A stretch of 49,366 bases of DNA from Lachnospiraceae bacterium UBA7589 (GCA_002476495.1 DLKL01000036.1:224-49589); one strand, 5' to 3'. Counted from the stretch's first letter, positions 34,468 through 43,339 are shown. The notes: a model not told the origin generated them from the letters alone. Numbers and translations are program-made.

Positions 34468-35694
34468 ATGAGGGAAAAATTATTACATACCCCGGAGGGT
34501 GTAAGAGACATTTATAATTCTGAATGTAAAAAGAGACTTATTGTTCAGGATGATATTCATAGAGTTCTTGCTTTGTACGGATATCAGGATATTGAGACAC
34601 CGTCTTTTGAATATTTTGATATATTTAATATGGATAAGGGTTCTGCTGCCTCAAATGAAATGTACAAATTTTTTGACAGAAATAACAATACTCTGGTTTT
34701 AAGACCGGATATGACACCCAGCATAGCAAGATGTGTTGCGAAATATTACGCTGAAGAGACATTGCCAATAAGGCTTTGCTATAATGGAAAAACGTTTTTA
34801 AATGCCCATCAGCATCAGGGTAAGCTTAGTGAATGTACCCAGATAGGCGGAGAATTTGTAAATGATGACAGCTCGGCAGCTGATGCCGAGATAATTGCCT
34901 GTGTCATAAATTGCCTTTTAGAAACCGGGCTTTGTGGTTTTATGATTGAAATCGGTGAGGTTGACTATTTCAAGGGCCTTATGGAAGAGGCAGGGATTGA
35001 TGGTGACACTGAGAAGAAAATAAGAGAATATATATTGCTTAAAAACTTTTTTGGACTTTCTGAATTTGTATCAAAGCTTGACATTTCTGATAAAATTAAG
35101 AATGCAATATCTCAGTTTGACATGCTGTTTGGCGGTCTTGAGGTGCTTGGACACGCAAAGGAGCTTGTGACAAATCAGCGTTCCATTTCCGCAATTGACA
35201 GGATGGAAAAGGTATATACAGCACTTTCGTATTATGGCTATGATAAATATATTAATTTTGATTTCAGTATGATTCACGGCTATAATTATTATACCGGTAT
35301 TATATTTAACGGATATACATACGGAACCGGAGAGCCCATCGTAAAGGGAGGCAGATATAACAATCTGTTGTCAAAGTTTGGCAAGGATGCGCCTTCTGTA
35401 GGCTTTGCAATTTATATAGATGAACTTATGAATGCAATTTCAAGAAACAAAATTGCAATTGAAACCGGTTATTCAAATATTATGGTATTGTATGACATGG
35501 ACAATCAGAAAAAAGCCATAGAGTATGCTGCCGGGCTTAGAAAATCAGGAAATAAGGTGGAGCTTGTAAGACAATCCTCCAAGCATTCTCTTGAAGAATA
35601 TGTGGAATATGCCCAAAGGATGCATATTGCAGAGGTGGTTAAGATTAATGACCGGGATGATTCTGAGATTACATATGTATGGAGGAGAGCATGA
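34468..35694 (+). CDS. hisZ: ATP phosphoribosyltransferase regulatory subunit HisZ
   Basis: A 408-residue HisRS-like protein without tRNA ligase activity that binds short-form HisG and makes it sensitive to histidine. TPEGVRDIYNSE, DIFNMDKGSAASNEMYKFFDRN, LVLRPDMTPSIAR, HQHQGKLSECTQIGGEF and GYNYYTGIIFNGYTYGTGEPI match the HisS/HisZ fold. The pairing with a 214-residue HisG next door identifies it as HisZ rather than HisS. An upstream ATG at 34441 sits at the predicted transcript start, and GAGGAG (34456-34461) supports 34468. It ends overlapping hisG by 4 bases (ATGA). Confidence 0.94.
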   Translation: MREKLLHTPEGVRDIYNSECKKRLIVQDDIHRVLALYGYQDIETPSFEYFDIFNMDKGSAASNEMYKFFDRNNNTLVLRPDMTPSIARCVAKYYAEETLPIRLCYNGKTFLNAHQHQGKLSECTQIGGEFVNDDSSAADAEIIACVINCLLETGLCGFMIEIGEVDYFKGLMEEAGIDGDTEKKIREYILLKNFFGLSEFVSKLDISDKIKNAISQFDMLFGGLEVLGHAKELVTNQRSISAIDRMEKVYTALSYYGYDKYINFDFSMIHGYNYYTGIIFNGYTYGTGEPIVKGGRYNNLLSKFGKDAPSVGFAIYIDELMNAISRNKIAIETGYSNIMVLYDMDNQKKAIEYAAGLRKSGNKVELVRQSSKHSLEEYVEYAQRMHIAEVVKINDRDDSEITYVWRRA

Positions 35695-36335
35695 GATATT
35701 TAACTTTTGCCCTTGCAAAGGGGAGACTTGCAAAGAAAACACTGGAGCTGTTTGAAAAGATGGGTATTACCTGTGAGGAGGTAAAGGATCCTGATACAAG
35801 GAAGCTTATTTTCACAAATGAGGAGCATAAGATAAAATTCTTTCTTGCCAAAGCATCGGATGTACCAACCTATGTCGAATATGGAGCTGCTGACCTGGGA
35901 GTTGTGGGAAAGGATACAATTCTCGAGGAAGGACGTAACCTTTATGAGGTTATGGATTTGGGCTTCGGAAGGTGTCGTATGTGTGTATGCGGCCCCGCGT
36001 CGGCAAAGGATTTGCTCCAAAAAAATGAAATAATAAGAGTTGCCAGCAAATATCCCAATATAGCAAAAAATTATTTCAATAACAAAAAGAACCAGACGGT
36101 TGAAATAATAAAGCTTAATGGCTCTGTAGAGCTGGCTCCGCTTGTAGATCTGTCTGAGGTTATAGTAGATATTGTTGAGACAGGTTCAACATTAAAGGAA
36201 AACGGACTGGAGGTGCTTGAGGAAATATGTCCTCTTTCAGCCCGCGTTGTCGTAAACCAGGTAAGCATCAAGATGGAGCATGACAGAATCAGAAAAATAC
36301 TGAACGACCTGAATCATTTAATTAACATGAAATAA
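35691..36335 (+). CDS. hisG: ATP phosphoribosyltransferase, short form HisG
   Basis: A 214-residue enzyme that starts histidine synthesis by joining ATP and PRPP. It is the short form without the C-terminal regulatory domain, so it needs HisZ, encoded directly before it. It begins MRYLTFALAKGRLAKK; VEYGAADLGVVGKDTILEEG and the PRPP loop DIVETGSTLKENGLEVLEE are intact. GGAGGAG lies 3 bases before the ATG, and the start overlaps the hisZ stop (ATGA), indicating translational coupling for the subunits of one complex. Confidence 0.97.
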   Translation: MRYLTFALAKGRLAKKTLELFEKMGITCEEVKDPDTRKLIFTNEEHKIKFFLAKASDVPTYVEYGAADLGVVGKDTILEEGRNLYEVMDLGFGRCRMCVCGPASAKDLLQKNEIIRVASKYPNIAKNYFNNKKNQTVEIIKLNGSVELAPLVDLSEVIVDIVETGSTLKENGLEVLEEICPLSARVVVNQVSIKMEHDRIRKILNDLNHLINMK

Positions 36336-36404
36336 AATACCGGGATATATCAATACGGGCGATTGAAATGTATATGCCGGCAGGATAAATATGGAGGCTA
36401 AAAA

Positions 36405-37694
36405 ATGAGAATTATTCAACTTAATCAGGATACAAAGAAGGATATTTTAAGCAACTTACTAAAGAGAAGTCCTGATAACTATGGTGAGTATGAAAATACC
36501 GTAAAGGAGATTGTTGAAGCTGTACATAAAAACGGAGACAGGGCTTTATTCGATTATACAAGGAAATTTGATAAGGCTGATATAAATGGAGATAATATTC
36601 TTGTTACAGAGGATGAAATAGATTATGCATATTCACAGGTGGATAAAGACCTTCTGGACATAATCAGAAAATCAATAAATAATATAAGAGAATATCATGA
36701 AAAGCAAAAGCAGTACAGCTGGTTTGATTCAAAGCCTGACGGAAGTCTCCTGGGACAAAAGGTTACTCCTATTGCAAGAGTGGGAGTATATGTACCCGGA
36801 GGCAAGGCAGCATATCCTTCATCTGTACTAATGAATATTATTCCGGCAAAGGTTGCGGGAGTAGAGGACATTATTATGACTACACCATGCGACAGTGAAG
36901 GCAGGGTTTACCCTATGACTCTTGTAGCTGCCAACGAAGCAGGAGTAAACAGAATATATAAGGCAGGAGGTGCCCAGGCTATAGCAGCAATGGCCTATGG
37001 AACAGAATCTGTGCCTAAGGTTGATAAAATAGTGGGACCGGGCAACATTTTTGTAGCTCTCGCCAAAAGAACCGTATTTGGACATGTAAGCATTGACTCT
37101 GTTGCCGGACCTAGTGAGATACTTGTTTTGGCAGATGATAATGCAAACCCAAGATATGTTGCAGCTGATTTGCTATCCCAGGCTGAGCATGATGAGATGG
37201 CATCAGCCATACTTGTAACAACATCTATGGAACTGGCAAAAAAGGTTTCCGGTCAGGTTGAGGAATTTACAGAGGTGTTGTCAAGAAAGGATATAATTCG
37301 TAAATCCATAGATGCATATGGCTATATTCTTGTGGCCGATAATATGAATGATGCTATAGATGTTGTAAATGACATTGCCAGTGAGCATCTGGAAATTGTA
37401 ACAGAAAACCCTTTTGATACAATGACAAGGATAAAGAATGCAGGGGCTATTTTCCTTGGGGATTATTCCTCAGAGCCTCTTGGAGATTATTTTGCAGGTC
37501 CAAATCATGTCCTGCCTACTAACGGAACAGCAAAATTTTTCTCACCTCTTTCGGTAGATGATTTTATAAAAAAGTCAAGTATAATTTACTATTCAAGAGA
37601 GGCACTTTTGCCTGTTCACAAGGATATTGAAGAATTTGCAAAATCAGAAGGGCTGACAGCCCATGCCAATTCAATCCATGTAAGATTTGAGTAA
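36405..37694 (+). CDS. hisD: Histidinol dehydrogenase
   Basis: A 429-residue zinc enzyme that oxidises histidinol to histidine with two NAD+. PGGKAAYPSSVLMNIIPAKV, KAGGAQAIAAMAYGTESV, KIVGPGNIFVALAKR, VDSVAGPSEIL-type text (IDSVAGPSEILVLAD), SQAEHDEMASA and ASEHLEIVTENP are in family order, and the length is normal. GGAGG precedes the ATG. It follows hisG by 69 bases, in which I see no terminator; the gap may carry a weak promoter. Confidence 0.98.
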   Translation: MRIIQLNQDTKKDILSNLLKRSPDNYGEYENTVKEIVEAVHKNGDRALFDYTRKFDKADINGDNILVTEDEIDYAYSQVDKDLLDIIRKSINNIREYHEKQKQYSWFDSKPDGSLLGQKVTPIARVGVYVPGGKAAYPSSVLMNIIPAKVAGVEDIIMTTPCDSEGRVYPMTLVAANEAGVNRIYKAGGAQAIAAMAYGTESVPKVDKIVGPGNIFVALAKRTVFGHVSIDSVAGPSEILVLADDNANPRYVAADLLSQAEHDEMASAILVTTSMELAKKVSGQVEEFTEVLSRKDIIRKSIDAYGYILVADNMNDAIDVVNDIASEHLEIVTENPFDTMTRIKNAGAIFLGDYSSEPLGDYFAGPNHVLPTNGTAKFFSPLSVDDFIKKSSIIYYSREALLPVHKDIEEFAKSEGLTAHANSIHVRFE

Positions 37695-37712
37695 TGGCAG
37701 CACTTCATACTA

Positions 37713-37741
37713 TTGAATAAATGTGGGACAAATGTTATAAT
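37713..37741 (+). promoter_or_regulatory. Internal promoter before hisB
   Basis: TTGAAT (37713-37718), 17 bases, TATAAT (37736-37741), placed between hisD and hisB. A transcript would start near 37748, 28 bases before the TTG start of hisB, which fits that start choice. Confidence 0.65.
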
Positions 37742-37775
37742 TAGAAGTCGTATTAAAATTAAAGGGAGTGATTAT

Positions 37776-38369
37776 TTGGCTGACAGAATAGGTGTGGTTT
37801 CCAGAAAAACAAAGGAAACGGATATAGAAATTGAGATTAATCTTGATGGACACGGATATTCAAAGGTTGATACAGGGATTGGTTTTTTTGATCATATGCT
37901 TTGCAGCTTTGCGAAGCATGGTTTCTTTGATCTGAATGTTTCTGTGAAGGGAGATCTTTTTGTTGATTCCCATCATACGATTGAAGATACGGGAATTGCA
38001 CTTGGACAGGCTATTTTAAAGGCTGTGGGAGATAAAAACGGTATTAAGCGGTATGGATCATTTTTATTGCCTATGGATGAAACTCTGGTATTGTCAGCTG
38101 TGGATTTGTGCGGGAGACCTTATCTGTCCTATGATCTTGACCTTAATGTACCACAGGTGGGATATATGGATACCGAAATGGTAAGGGAATTCTTTTATGC
38201 AATATCCTACAGTGCTTCCATGAATCTTCATATAAAGCAGATATCCGGCTCTAATAATCATCATATTATTGAGGCAGCATTTAAGGCATTTGCAAAAGCA
38301 CTTGACCAGGCTACACAATTTGACCAAAGGTTAGAGGGAGAAATACTTTCCACAAAAGGAAGCTTATAG
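37776..38369 (+). CDS. hisB: Imidazoleglycerol-phosphate dehydratase
   Basis: A 197-residue single-function HisB that dehydrates imidazole glycerol phosphate. It begins LADRIGVVSRKTKETDIEIE (TTG start); the metal motifs GFFDHMLCSFAKHG, DSHHTIEDTG and GSNNHHIIEAAFKAFA are intact. The frame is open to 37713, but an internal promoter lies there and AAGGGAGTG at 37762 points to the TTG at 37776. hisIE follows after 9 bases. hisA, hisF, hisH and hisC are not in the window. Confidence 0.95.
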   Translation: MADRIGVVSRKTKETDIEIEINLDGHGYSKVDTGIGFFDHMLCSFAKHGFFDLNVSVKGDLFVDSHHTIEDTGIALGQAILKAVGDKNGIKRYGSFLLPMDETLVLSAVDLCGRPYLSYDLDLNVPQVGYMDTEMVREFFYAISYSASMNLHIKQISGSNNHHIIEAAFKAFAKALDQATQFDQRLEGEILSTKGSL

Positions 38370-38378
38370 GAGACTAAG

Positions 38379-39671
38379 ATGAAAAAAATCAGAATTATTG
38401 GTAATATTAATGAAGGAACGTCATCTCTTGAGGATATGATTTCTCTTGGAAACAGATTTTCGCAGCTTGGCGTGGATGAGCTTGTTTATCGGTGCAATTC
38501 GGAAGTTCATTCCCATATAGATAATCTTAATAGTATAACAAAAAGTGTTTCCATACCTCTTAATGTAAAAGGTGATTTTTCTACATTTGACGATATTAAA
38601 TATATATTGTATACAGGTGCTGCAAGGGTTCTTGTAAACAGTAAAGATAATTGCGGATATGCTTTTAATGAGAATTTAATAAAAGAGTCGGTATTGAGAT
38701 TCGGTGAGGACAGAATTTTTATTAATGTTGATGGATATAAGGGAGAAGTATCAAGGATACAGGAATATAAAAAAACAGGTGCAGGCGGTTTTTCATTTGA
38801 ATGTACCAAGGATGAGACAATAGCTGACTTATCAAGAACACTTGGCAGTATTGAAGGCAAAGTATATCTTGATACAACAAGAATATTCAGTGGGATGTCC
38901 CTGGAAGAAAAGAAGCTTGGAATTAAGGGTATAATAGAGAATGGAATTGATGGAATCATTGTTAATTGTGAAACAATAAGAGATGAGGAATTTATTCTAT
39001 GGCTGAGAAATATAGGCAATACCGGCTTTGCGGGAAATGACATAAGAGATGAGATGCTTTTTGACAAATTTAAGCTTAATTCAGATGGACTTATACCTGT
39101 TATTGTTCAGGATTATAAGACTGACGAAGTGCTGATGATGGCTTATATGAACCGGGAGGCCTATGAAAATACACTCAAAACAGGTACAATGACATATTTT
39201 AGCAGAAGCAGACAAACCCTTTGGGTTAAAGGAGAGACAAGCGGACATTTTCAGTATGTAAAAAAGCTTTCTGTTGATTGTGATCTGGATACGCTGCTGG
39301 CTAAGGTTGAACAGATAGGCGCTGCATGTCATACAGGCAACAGAAGCTGTTTTTATACAGATATTATGGATAAAAAATGTGAGAGTATTAATCCGCTTAA
39401 GGTTTTTCAGGAGGAATATGACATAATTCTTGACAGAAAAAATAATCCTAAGGAGGGCTCTTATACAAATTATCTATTTGAGAAGGGAATTGATAAAATT
39501 CTTAAAAAGGTTGGCGAAGAGGCTACAGAGATAGTTATAGCTGCCAAAAATCCCGATAAGGAAGAAATCAAGTATGAGCTGGCTGATTTCCTTTATCATG
39601 CCATGGTTCTTATGGTAGAAAAGGATGTAACCTGGGATGAGGTTGTTTCGGCAATAGCCAAAAGGAGGTAG
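38379..39671 (+). CDS. hisI: HisIE fused to a degenerate HisA/HisF-like barrel
   Basis: A 430-residue protein in three parts. Residues about 235-330 are phosphoribosyl-AMP cyclohydrolase (VIVQDYKTDEVLMMAYMN, TYFSRSRQTLWVKGETSGH, the metal cysteines in VDCD and GAACHTGNRSCFY). Residues about 335-430 are phosphoribosyl-ATP pyrophosphatase (KKVGEEATEIVIAAKN). Together they perform steps two and three of histidine synthesis. Residues 1 to about 225 resemble a HisA/HisF TIM barrel (FSQLGVDELVYR, VSIPLNVKGDFSTFDDIKYIL, GAARVLVNS), but the positions of the HisF catalytic aspartates read Asn and Cys/Thr. This domain is probably not catalytic. The frame is continuous, with no sign of separate genes. 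Confidence 0.9.
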   Translation: MKKIRIIGNINEGTSSLEDMISLGNRFSQLGVDELVYRCNSEVHSHIDNLNSITKSVSIPLNVKGDFSTFDDIKYILYTGAARVLVNSKDNCGYAFNENLIKESVLRFGEDRIFINVDGYKGEVSRIQEYKKTGAGGFSFECTKDETIADLSRTLGSIEGKVYLDTTRIFSGMSLEEKKLGIKGIIENGIDGIIVNCETIRDEEFILWLRNIGNTGFAGNDIRDEMLFDKFKLNSDGLIPVIVQDYKTDEVLMMAYMNREAYENTLKTGTMTYFSRSRQTLWVKGETSGHFQYVKKLSVDCDLDTLLAKVEQIGAACHTGNRSCFYTDIMDKKCESINPLKVFQEEYDIILDRKNNPKEGSYTNYLFEKGIDKILKKVGEEATEIVIAAKNPDKEEIKYELADFLYHAMVLMVEKDVTWDEVVSAIAKRR

Positions 39672-39676
39672 GTTTT

Positions 39677-39820
39677 ATGACTGCTGTATTAAGTGAATTT
39701 GTTATATATATAATAAAATTTTTAGCTATGATTTTGTGTGCTGTATCAGGCGTTGTTGTGGGTGGTAAGATTCGCAAAAGCAAAAATCAGAAGCTTGCTA
39801 ATGAAAATAATCAGAAATAA
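39677..39820 (+). CDS. Small membrane protein, 47 residues
   Basis: A short gene starting MTAVLSEFVIYIIKFLAMIL and ending KSKNQKLANENNQK. It has one long membrane segment (about residues 5-31, with GVVVGG at its end) and a basic, polar cytoplasmic tail. AAAGGAGG at 39661-39668, overlapping the hisIE stop, is an excellent ribosome binding site 8 bases from the ATG, so it is very likely translated. It lies between hisIE and alaS with no terminator. I do not recognise the family. Confidence 0.7.
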   Translation: MTAVLSEFVIYIIKFLAMILCAVSGVVVGGKIRKSKNQKLANENNQK

Positions 39821-39841
39821 TCCTGCTGATTTTGCAGGATT
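39819..39841 (+). promoter_or_regulatory. Hairpin upstream of alaS
   Basis: AATCCTGC (39819-39826) pairs perfectly with GCAGGATT (39834-39841) around a 7-base loop. No T run follows, so it is not a simple terminator. It could protect or regulate the alaS message. Its first bases overlap the stop of the 47-residue gene. Confidence 0.45.
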
Positions 39842-39867
39842 ACATAGTAACCAGGAGGATTTGTAAG

Positions 39868-42507
39868 GTGAAAAACTACGGTGTAAATGAACTTAGAAGA
39901 ATGTTTTTGGAATTTTTTGAGAGTAAGGGTCATCTTAAGATGAACAGCTTTTCTCTTATTCCACATAATGATAATAGTCTGTTGCTCATTAATTCAGGTA
40001 TGGCACCTTTGAAGCCATATTTTACGGGGCAGGAGATTCCACCGAGAAAAAGAGTTACAACATGTCAGAAGTGTATTCGTACAGGCGATATTGAGAATGT
40101 GGGTAAGACAGCAAGACATGGTACCTTTTTCGAAATGCTTGGTAATTTTTCTTTTGGAGATTATTTTAAGCATGAGGCGATTGCATGGACATGGGAATTT
40201 CTGACCAAGGTTGTGGGACTTGACCCTGACAGATTGTATCCTTCCGTATATGTAGATGATGACGAAGCCTTTAACATCTGGAATAAAGAAATTGGTGTGG
40301 ATGCTGACAGAATATTCAAGTTTGGCAAGGAAGATAATTTCTGGGAGCACGGTGCAGGACCTTGTGGACCATGCTCAGAGGTTTACTATGACAGAGGGGA
40401 AAAGTATGGATGTGGCAAGCCCGGATGTACAGTAGGTTGTGACTGCGACAGGTATATGGAAGTCTGGAATAATGTATTTACCCAGTTTGACAACGACGGT
40501 AATGGAAATTATACAGAGCTGGATCAAAAAAATATAGATACAGGCATGGGGCTTGAGAGACTTGCTGTTGTGGTTCAGGATGTAGATTCGATTTTTGATG
40601 TGGATACAATAAAAGCCTTGAGGGATAAAATATGCGACATGGCTGGTGTTGAATACAAAAAGGATGAAAAAAAGGATGTGTCCATAAGGCTGATAACCGA
40701 TCATATCAGATCTGTTACATTTATGACTTCAGATGGTATTCTTCCTTCAAATGAAGGAAGGGGATATGTTCTCAGACGACTTTTAAGAAGAGCTGCAAGA
40801 CATGGACGTATGCTTGGAATAAAGGATATGTTTTTGGCAGAGCTTTCAAAAACCGTTATAGATGTTTCTTGCGATGCTTATCCTGAACTTCTGGATAAAA
40901 AGGAACATATTTTTGCAATTTTAAACCGGGAAGAGGAGAGCTTTAATAAAACTATAGATCAGGGACTTAATATACTTAATTCCTTTGTTGAGGAGCTTAA
41001 GGAATCGGGAAATAATATTCTTAGCGGTGAAAATGCATTTAAGCTTTATGACACATACGGTTTCCCTCTTGACCTTACAAGGGAGATACTTGAGGAGGCA
41101 GGAATATCTGTTGACGAGGATGGATATACACAATGCATGAATCTTCAGAAAACTACAGCAAGAAATTCCCGTAAGGTTACAAATTACATGGGTGCAGATG
41201 CCACTGTTTATGAGCAGCTTCCTGTAGATATGACAACAGTCTTTACAGGATATGACAGACTTTTTGATGAATCGGATATACAGGCACTTACAAATGATTC
41301 ACAGGTGGTTACATGTCTAAAGGAGGGCGAAAGCGGTTCAATTCTTGTAAAGGAGACACCTTTTTATGCGACAATGGGTGGCCAGTGTGGCGACACAGGC
41401 GTAATAAAAACACTTGGAGGAGAATTTATTGTAAAGGATACTATAAAAGTTGTAGGTGGAAAAACAGCACATGTCGGATATGTTGCATCAGGTGAAATCA
41501 ACACAGGTGACAGAGCAGCTCTTATGGTTGATGAGGAGCGTAGAAGCTATACATGCAAAAACCATTCAGCTACACATTTGCTTCAAAAGGCTTTAAAGCA
41601 GGTGTTAGGTGCCCATGTTGAGCAGGCTGGCTCATATGTTTCCTGTGACAGGCTGCGCTTTGATTTTACTCATATCCAGGCCATGACAAAGGAAGAGATT
41701 GCCAGAGTTGAAGAGATAGTTAACAAAGCGATAGAAAAGGATATTAAGGTTACTACTGATATTATGTCTATTGATGATGCCAAAAAGACAGGAGCAATGG
41801 CTTTATTTGGAGAAAAGTATGGCGATACAGTGCGTGTTGTATCAATTGGAGATTTTTCAAAGGAGCTTTGCGGTGGTACTCATGTTACAAGTACAGGTGT
41901 AATAGGCACATTTAAAATTATATCAGAGCAGGGTGTTGCTGCCGGGGTAAGGCGTATAGAGGCTCTCACTTCAAGAGGAACCCTGGAATATTATAAAAAA
42001 CTTGAAAATGAGCTTTTTACAGCAAGTGCTGCAGCTAAGACCGAGCCGGCAAAACTGACTGAAAAGATAGAGGCAATGCTTGGGGAGATAAAGACATTGG
42101 CAGCTGAAAATCAAAAGCTTAAGGATAAGATGGCAAAGGAAGCTGTCGGAGATGTTATGTCCAATGTGGAGGAATTTGCCGGAATGAAGCTTCTTCCGGT
42201 GAAGGTAGAAGGAATAGATATGAATGCCCTTAGAAATCTCGGAGATGATTTAAAAGCCAGACTTGGAACAGGTGTGGTAATTCTTGCATCGGTTCTGAAT
42301 GGAAAGGTTAATCTTATTGTTATGGCTACAGATGATGCGGTAAAGGCCGGAGCACATGCAGGTAACATAATTAAAAAGATTGCTCCTTTGGTAGGAGGTG
42401 GCGGTGGTGGCCGTCCGAATATGGCTCAGGCAGGAGGCAAAAATCCTGAGGGAATTGACGAGGCCCTGAAAAATGGTATAGTGGAGGCAAAGAGCCAGCT
42501 TTCATAA
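39868..42507 (+). CDS. alaS: Alanine--tRNA ligase
   Basis: An 879-residue class II synthetase with editing. VNELRRMFLEFFESKGH starts the catalytic domain; TCQKCIRTGDIENVGKTARH, GAGPCGPCSEVYYDRG and DTGMGLERL follow. The editing domain has the zinc motif HSATHLLQKAL and later ELCGGTHVTSTG. The C-Ala end has GGGGGGRPNMAQAGG. The frame extends upstream, but AGGAGG at 39853-39858 and the start of homology favour the GTG at 39868. I see no T-box upstream, only an 8-bp hairpin at 39819-39841. Confidence 0.97.
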   Translation: MKNYGVNELRRMFLEFFESKGHLKMNSFSLIPHNDNSLLLINSGMAPLKPYFTGQEIPPRKRVTTCQKCIRTGDIENVGKTARHGTFFEMLGNFSFGDYFKHEAIAWTWEFLTKVVGLDPDRLYPSVYVDDDEAFNIWNKEIGVDADRIFKFGKEDNFWEHGAGPCGPCSEVYYDRGEKYGCGKPGCTVGCDCDRYMEVWNNVFTQFDNDGNGNYTELDQKNIDTGMGLERLAVVVQDVDSIFDVDTIKALRDKICDMAGVEYKKDEKKDVSIRLITDHIRSVTFMTSDGILPSNEGRGYVLRRLLRRAARHGRMLGIKDMFLAELSKTVIDVSCDAYPELLDKKEHIFAILNREEESFNKTIDQGLNILNSFVEELKESGNNILSGENAFKLYDTYGFPLDLTREILEEAGISVDEDGYTQCMNLQKTTARNSRKVTNYMGADATVYEQLPVDMTTVFTGYDRLFDESDIQALTNDSQVVTCLKEGESGSILVKETPFYATMGGQCGDTGVIKTLGGEFIVKDTIKVVGGKTAHVGYVASGEINTGDRAALMVDEERRSYTCKNHSATHLLQKALKQVLGAHVEQAGSYVSCDRLRFDFTHIQAMTKEEIARVEEIVNKAIEKDIKVTTDIMSIDDAKKTGAMALFGEKYGDTVRVVSIGDFSKELCGGTHVTSTGVIGTFKIISEQGVAAGVRRIEALTSRGTLEYYKKLENELFTASAAAKTEPAKLTEKIEAMLGEIKTLAAENQKLKDKMAKEAVGDVMSNVEEFAGMKLLPVKVEGIDMNALRNLGDDLKARLGTGVVILASVLNGKVNLIVMATDDAVKAGAHAGNIIKKIAPLVGGGGGGRPNMAQAGGKNPEGIDEALKNGIVEAKSQLS

Positions 42508-42511
42508 TATT

Positions 42512-42539
42512 TTGAATTACATTATACAATTAGTATAGA
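42512..42539 (+). promoter_or_regulatory. Candidate clpP promoter
   Basis: TTGAAT (42512-42517), 16 bases, TATAGA (42534-42539), in the 88-base gap after alaS. The boxes are imperfect. I see no CtsR operator. Confidence 0.4.
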
Positions 42540-42595
42540 TAATTATATTTGTGGACTATAGCTCACAGATAAAAAAGAAAGAGAGGTAAAGTAAT

Positions 42596-43180
42596 ATGGC
42601 ATTAGTACCTACCGTGGTAGAACAAACAAGCAGAGGAGAAAGAGCATATGATATATATTCAAGGCTTTTAAAGGAAAGAATTATCTTTCTTGCAGATGAA
42701 GTCAATGATACAACAGCAAGTCTGGTTATTGCACAGCTTCTGTTTTTGGAATCGGAGGATCCATCTAAGGATATAAGCTTATATATAAACAGTCCCGGTG
42801 GCTCTGTAACTGCCGGATTTGGGATATATGATACAATGAAATATATAAAGTGTGATGTATCAACAATATGTGTCGGTATGGCAGCAAGTATGGGTGCTTT
42901 CCTTCTTGCAGGTGGTACAAAGGGTAAAAGAATTGCTCTTCCTAATTCGGAAATAATGATTCATCAGCCTCTTGGAGGAACAAAAGGGCAGGCAACAGAT
43001 ATGAAGATTCACACTGAGCACATATTACAGACAAGAGAAAAAATTAATCAGATTCTCAGTGAAAATACAGGTAAGCCCCTTGATGTAATCGAAAAGGATA
43101 CAGACAGAGATAACTTCCTCACTGCCCAGCAGGCTTTGGATTATGGATTAATTGACCATATTTATACAAACAGGCAATAA
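42596..43180 (+). CDS. clpP: ATP-dependent Clp protease proteolytic subunit
   Basis: A 194-residue serine protease that forms the ClpP tetradecamer and degrades unfolded or tagged proteins with ClpX, ClpA or ClpC. The triad is Ser98 (GMAASMGAF), His123 (MIHQPLGG) and Asp172 (EKDTDRDN). INSPGGSVTAGFGIYDT is typical. AGAGAGG serves the ATG. No clpX or tig gene is beside it, though that is the common order in Firmicutes, so this may be a second ClpP paralogue or a rearranged single copy. Confidence 0.97.
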   Translation: MALVPTVVEQTSRGERAYDIYSRLLKERIIFLADEVNDTTASLVIAQLLFLESEDPSKDISLYINSPGGSVTAGFGIYDTMKYIKCDVSTICVGMAASMGAFLLAGGTKGKRIALPNSEIMIHQPLGGTKGQATDMKIHTEHILQTREKINQILSENTGKPLDVIEKDTDRDNFLTAQQALDYGLIDHIYTNRQ

Positions 43181-43246
43181 GTGTAATACTCTAATTATAA
43201 TATTGAAAAAATATGGAAAAAAATGCTAGATTGTATCATTTTGTTA

Positions 43247-43274
43247 TTGACGAAATGAAATAATGTGGTATAAT
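43247..43274 (+). promoter_or_regulatory. rpsU promoter
   Basis: TTGACG (43247-43252), 16 bases, TATAAT (43269-43274), with TGG just before the -10 (extended -10). A strong promoter, as expected for a ribosomal protein gene. Confidence 0.8.
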
Positions 43275-43303
43275 TATGGATGTGCGATTTGGAGTAACCC
43301 AAA

Positions 43304-43339
43304 CAGTTGTTATTAGCACAGAATGATATTTTACAACTG
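43304..43339 (+). promoter_or_regulatory. Hairpin in the rpsU leader
   Basis: CAGTTGT (43304-43310) can pair with ACAACTG (43333-43339), just before the GGGAGG ribosome binding region of rpsU. It could be a regulatory leader, but the stem is short and the loop is 22 bases. Confidence 0.35.

Noticed and set aside
39821..39867. T-box riboswitch for alaS
   Set aside because: Gap is under 50 bases and has no TGGNACCGCG element or terminator.
42508..42595. CtsR operator or T-box between alaS and clpP
   Set aside because: No GGTCAAA repeats and no T-box sequence are visible.
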